Translations under genes and position numbers: made by a program
Shown: piece after piece, positions 6,779 through 9,147 of the stretch
How positions within the stretch are numbered: the stretch's first letter is position 1
How the letters are laid out: each line of letters starts with the position of its first letter
From: Candidatus Coatesiibacteriota bacterium
GTDB taxonomy: Bacteria > RBG-13-66-14
Assembly: GCA_030631385.1 (NCBI GenBank)
Contig: DAOVLG010000047.1
Location: 1-9,147, forward strand
Direction: 5' to 3'
Length of the DNA: 9,147 bases
The notes under the pieces: model-generated
Database searches by the model: none
The model's input: the letters and a program-made list of their open reading frames with translations, nothing else
Told to the model about the DNA's origin: nothing

Positions 6779-7874
6779 TTAAAAGCCCGGCGGGAGAACG
6801 TCACCCAGCTTCGAGGGGTCTATCCCGAGTCGGCGCATCATCCGGCGGCCCTTCTTTCCCGAAAGCCCATCGAAGGCCTTGGCCATCGAACGGTACTGGC
6901 CCAGCAGACGGTTCACGTCGGCAACGGTCGTGCCGGAACCGGCGGCGATGCGCCGCCGCCGCGAGCCCTTGATAATGTTCGGGTGCCGGTGCTCATCGGG
7001 GATCATGGAGCCGATGATGACCAGCGCCCGCTTGAATCCCCGGTCCATCCCCTCGGCGCTGCCAGCGAACTGGCGCATACCGGGAACCATTGACAACAGG
7101 TCGGCCATCCGGCCCATCTTTTTCATCCCCCGGAGCTGCTCGGAGAAATCCTCCAGGTCGAAGCCCCCCTTGATAACCTTCTTCTGCAGCCTCTCAGCCT
7201 GCCTCTGATCGAAAGCCTCTCTGGCTTTCTCCGCCAGCCCGACCACGTCGCCCTGGCCGAGGATGCGGCGGGAGAGACGGTCGGGGTCGAAGGGCTCGAG
7301 GTCGTCCGGTGTCTCGCCGACGAAGCGGATCGGCACCCCGAGACCGCCGGCGATGGAGAGGATGCACCCTCCCCAGGCGTCGCCGTCCAGTTTGCTCACG
7401 ATTACACCGTCCAGGCCCAGGCGCTCATGGAAGGTTTTAGCGACGTTCAACGCCTCCTGGCCGGTCATGGAGTCCACGACCAGGAAAACCGTCTGGGGCT
7501 TGAGTTTGCGTTTAATCGTAACCAGTTCGGCCGCCGTGGTCGTCTTCCCCGAACCCTGAAGCCCCACCAGCAAGACCGTCGCCGGCAGCGGAAGGTTGAA
7601 CCCGCCGGAGTATTTGGCCAGTAGGGTTTTCAGCTCCCGGTGGACCACGCCGATGAACTGCTGTCCCGGCGTCAGGGAACCCAGCACGGCCTCACACAGC
7701 GCCTGCTCCCGGATGTTTTGCCCGAACTCCTTGAACGAGGAGGTTGACGTCGGCCTCGAGGAGGGCGACACGCACCTCCCGGAAGGCGTCCTTGATGTTT
7801 TCCTCGTTGAGCCTGCCCCGCCCGGTGAGCCTCTTGAAGACGCTGGATATCCGGAGAGTAATTCGGTCGAACAT
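6779..7874 (-). pseudogene. ffh: Damaged ffh: signal recognition particle GTPase (SRP54), frameshift and internal deletion
   Basis: Ffh binds 4.5S RNA and signal peptides and targets ribosomes to the membrane. This copy starts properly (ATG 7874, MFDRITLRISSVFKRLTGRG, then REVRVALLEADVNL). The frame then breaks at about 7733-7742; the continuation FKEFGQNIREQAL is in another frame, consistent with a 2-base loss. The P-loop GLQGSGKTTTAA is present but is joined directly to ELVTIKRKLKPQTVFLVVDS, so about 85 residues holding the ADxxRPAA (G2) and DTAGR (G3) motifs are missing in frame (junction about 7523-7533). The G4 block reads SKLDGDAWGG (Trp for the conserved Arg), and the G5 GxGE loop is shortened to VGETPDDLEPF. 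The M domain is well kept (MADLLSMVPG, GSRRRRIAAGSGT). Reconstructed length is about 365 residues against about 440-450. It follows rpe on the same strand beyond a hairpin. Either a decayed paralogue or an assembly fault. Confidence 0.85.
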
Positions 7875-7891
7875 GTCCGTCGCCAGGTCAG

Positions 7892-7913
7892 AAAAGGGCT
7901 GAGGAATCAGCCC
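7892..7913 (-). terminator. Hairpin terminator between rpe and ffh
   Basis: On the minus strand GGGCTGA (7913-7907) pairs perfectly with TCAGCCC (7902-7896) around loop TTCC, followed by TTTTC. It lies 40 bases after the rpe stop and 17 bases before the ffh ATG, so it would end the PASTA-rpe transcript and cut expression of ffh. No clear promoter for ffh is visible between it and the ATG. Confidence 0.7.
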
Positions 7914-7952
7914 GTGTGGTATGTGGTATAAGGACCGTTTAGACGCGCACCA

Positions 7953-8603
7953 CTACGTTTGTGGCGTCGCGGCCTGTTCTTTGAGCCGGGTCAGGATCTC
8001 GTTGAGGTCACCCTTGAACAAGGCGCTGCCGACGACGGCCAGGTCCGTTCCCGCCCGGGCCACCTTGGCCATCGTCCGGAGGTTCACCCCTCCGTCCACC
8101 ATCACCGGCGCCAGGGCGCGGTCCTTCAGCCAGCGGACCTTGTCCAGGCAGCCCTCGATCAGCTCCTGACCGCCCCAGCCGGGGTTGACCGTCATTATGA
8201 GAAAGAGGTCGGCGATATCGAGGAGCGGTTCGAGCTGGGTCACCGGGGTACCGGGGTTGATCGAGACGCCGGCTCTCTTGCCGAGGGTTTTGATCCGTGC
8301 CAGGAGGCGGTGTACGTGATGAGCGGCCTCGTGGTGCACGGTGATCCAATCGGCCCCTGCTTCGGCGAAAAGCTCAAGTTGCTCTTCAGGATGGGCGACC
8401 ATGAGGTGGACGTCGTAGACACCGCCGGCCTCCCGCTTGAGGTCGGCCAGAAGCTTGGCTCCGAAGGTGATCGGGGGGACGAAGTTGCCGTCCATGACGT
8501 CGAGGTGGATGGTCTCCAGGCCGGTGGCGCGGAGTTGGTGTACGACGGCGCCGAGGTTGGCCTGGTTGGCCGAGAGGATGCTGGGAACGATCTGAACGGC
8601 CAT
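7953..8603 (-). CDS. rpe: Ribulose-phosphate 3-epimerase
   Basis: Interconverts D-ribulose 5-phosphate and D-xylulose 5-phosphate in the pentose phosphate pathway (cytosolic TIM barrel, divalent metal). The 216-residue length is normal. Signatures run in order: VPSILSAN at the start, HLDVMDGNFVPPITFG with metal ligands H33 and catalytic D35, DVHLMV with H66, SINPGTPV, MTVNPGWGGQ (phosphate and lid loop, about 137-146), and VDGGVN with catalytic D170. All active residues are present. The ATG at 8603 lies seven bases after the stop of the PASTA gene, with only a weak A/G-rich ribosome site (AAGAAAAAG), which suggests translational coupling. Genes for a PASTA Ser/Thr kinase and rpe lie close together in Firmicutes as well, usually with rsgA between; rsgA is absent here. 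A terminator follows. Confidence 0.96.
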   Translation of the reverse strand: MAVQIVPSILSANQANLGAVVHQLRATGLETIHLDVMDGNFVPPITFGAKLLADLKREAGGVYDVHLMVAHPEEQLELFAEAGADWITVHHEAAHHVHRLLARIKTLGKRAGVSINPGTPVTQLEPLLDIADLFLIMTVNPGWGGQELIEGCLDKVRWLKDRALAPVMVDGGVNLRTMAKVARAGTDLAVVGSALFKGDLNEILTRLKEQAATPQT

Positions 8604-8610
8604 CTTTTTC

Positions 8611-9147
8611 TTAGAAGGTGTCCGGCGGCGGTGGCGGTAGTGTTTCCCCGCCCTCCTCCGGTGGTGGAGTGATCTCTCCGCCGGTCGGGGGTCCCTTACT
8701 GATGGCCACGCCGACCGTATCCCCGCGGCTGACCGTCACGCCGACCTCGGGATACTGGCGGATAACGTGTCCCGGCGGGATGGTCGTAGAGTACTCGAAG
8801 GTGGTGTCCCCCATCACCAGCTCCCAGGTGGAGACGCGGCTGACGGCGGTGCGGTAGTCGGCGCCCACCAGATTGGGCATCTTGAAGGTCGTCTCCTCCG
8901 AGCCCAGGGAGATCAAGAGGTCAATCCGGGTGCCGCGCGGGACCTCGCGTCCCGGTTCGGGGTTCTGGCCGATGACCGAGCTCTCGGGGACGTTGGGATC
9001 GTAGCTCTCGCGGACCTTGCCCACCACCAGGCCGGCCCGGCGGAGAACGTCCTCGGCTTGACGCTGGCTCATCTTGGTCACGTTGGGTACGCGGACCTCC
9101 TCGGAACCGGCCGAGACGGTAAGTTCGATGGCGCGTCCCGGACGCAC
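8611..9147 (-). CDS. PASTA-domain protein, C-terminal part (probably a Ser/Thr kinase; 5' end outside window)
   Basis: The frame runs in from the right edge; the GTG there is an internal Val codon. The 178 visible residues are PASTA repeats: the end of one (RPGRAIELTVSAGSE), a full one at about 18-86 (VRVPNVTKMSQRQAEDVLRR, then VIGQNPEPGREVPRGTRIDL), another at about 88-153 (FKMPNLVGADYRTAVSRV, then VIRQYPEVGVTVSRGDTV), and a Pro/Gly/Glu-rich tail ending PPPPPDTF. PASTA repeats sit outside the cell and bind muropeptides or beta-lactams. They occur at the C terminus of PknB/PrkC-type membrane kinases, of some penicillin-binding proteins, or alone. The neighbouring rpe favours the kinase, but no kinase or transmembrane segment is in the window. 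rpe starts seven bases after the TAA (8611-8613), so the two form an operon. Confidence 0.85.
   Translation of the reverse strand: MRPGRAIELTVSAGSEEVRVPNVTKMSQRQAEDVLRRAGLVVGKVRESYDPNVPESSVIGQNPEPGREVPRGTRIDLLISLGSEETTFKMPNLVGADYRTAVSRVSTWELVMGDTTFEYSTTIPPGHVIRQYPEVGVTVSRGDTVGVAISKGPPTGGEITPPPEEGGETLPPPPPDTF

Noticed and set aside
7733..7745. Programmed ribosomal frameshift in ffh
   Set aside because: No classical slippery heptamer or downstream stimulator is evident, and the gene has further lesions (large deletion, damaged G4 and G5), so mutation or assembly error is simpler.
7959..8672. Plus-strand open frame opposite rpe
   Set aside because: It is antisense to an unmistakable rpe with all catalytic residues.

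Overview
The window looks like chromosomal DNA of an uncultivated diderm bacterium with moderately high GC (roughly 57-60% by eye, higher in the coding genes). A conserved dnaG-rpoD block, a lipobox lipoprotein, a signal-peptide protein and several families common in genome-only candidate phyla (DUF1847, receiver-DUF4388 proteins) fit that picture. I cannot name the phylum from the sequence alone; a lineage such as Coatesbacteria, WOR-3 or a neighbouring FCB-like group would be plausible.

Layout. 2-196 is the 3' end of dnaG. It is followed by two adjacent perfect palindromes, a weak terminator and a long leader in front of rpoD (560-2359, TTG start with a strong Shine-Dalgarno). A strong terminator ends rpoD. 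From about 2417 to 3543 there is a gene graveyard: on the minus strand lie the frameshifted remains of a class II glutamine amidotransferase and of an upstream reading frame with an HTH-like end. A terminator hairpin at 3569-3598 separates it from a minus-strand receiver-DUF4388 response regulator (3725-4528). Next comes a nested inverted repeat, then a minus-strand exported protein (4749-5447). This protein is divergent from a plus-strand lipoprotein (5587-6189), and each has a near-consensus sigma-70 promoter. The lipoprotein is followed closely by a cysteine-rich DUF1847 protein (6199-6774). Converging on that gene is a minus-strand block: a PASTA-domain protein (cut by the window end), rpe, a terminator, and a badly damaged ffh.

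How the parts fit. The left end is the macromolecular-synthesis pair (primase and primary sigma factor). The right end is a short operon of a PASTA protein and ribulose-phosphate 3-epimerase, with ffh beyond a terminator. The middle is accessory, with decayed genes and poorly characterised exported proteins. The two most notable observations are the ffh copy, which has a frameshift, an in-frame loss of about 85 codons of the GTPase domain and damaged G4/G5 motifs, and the hidden amidotransferase pseudogene. I found no convincing new multi-gene system, CRISPR array, insertion sequence or RNA gene.
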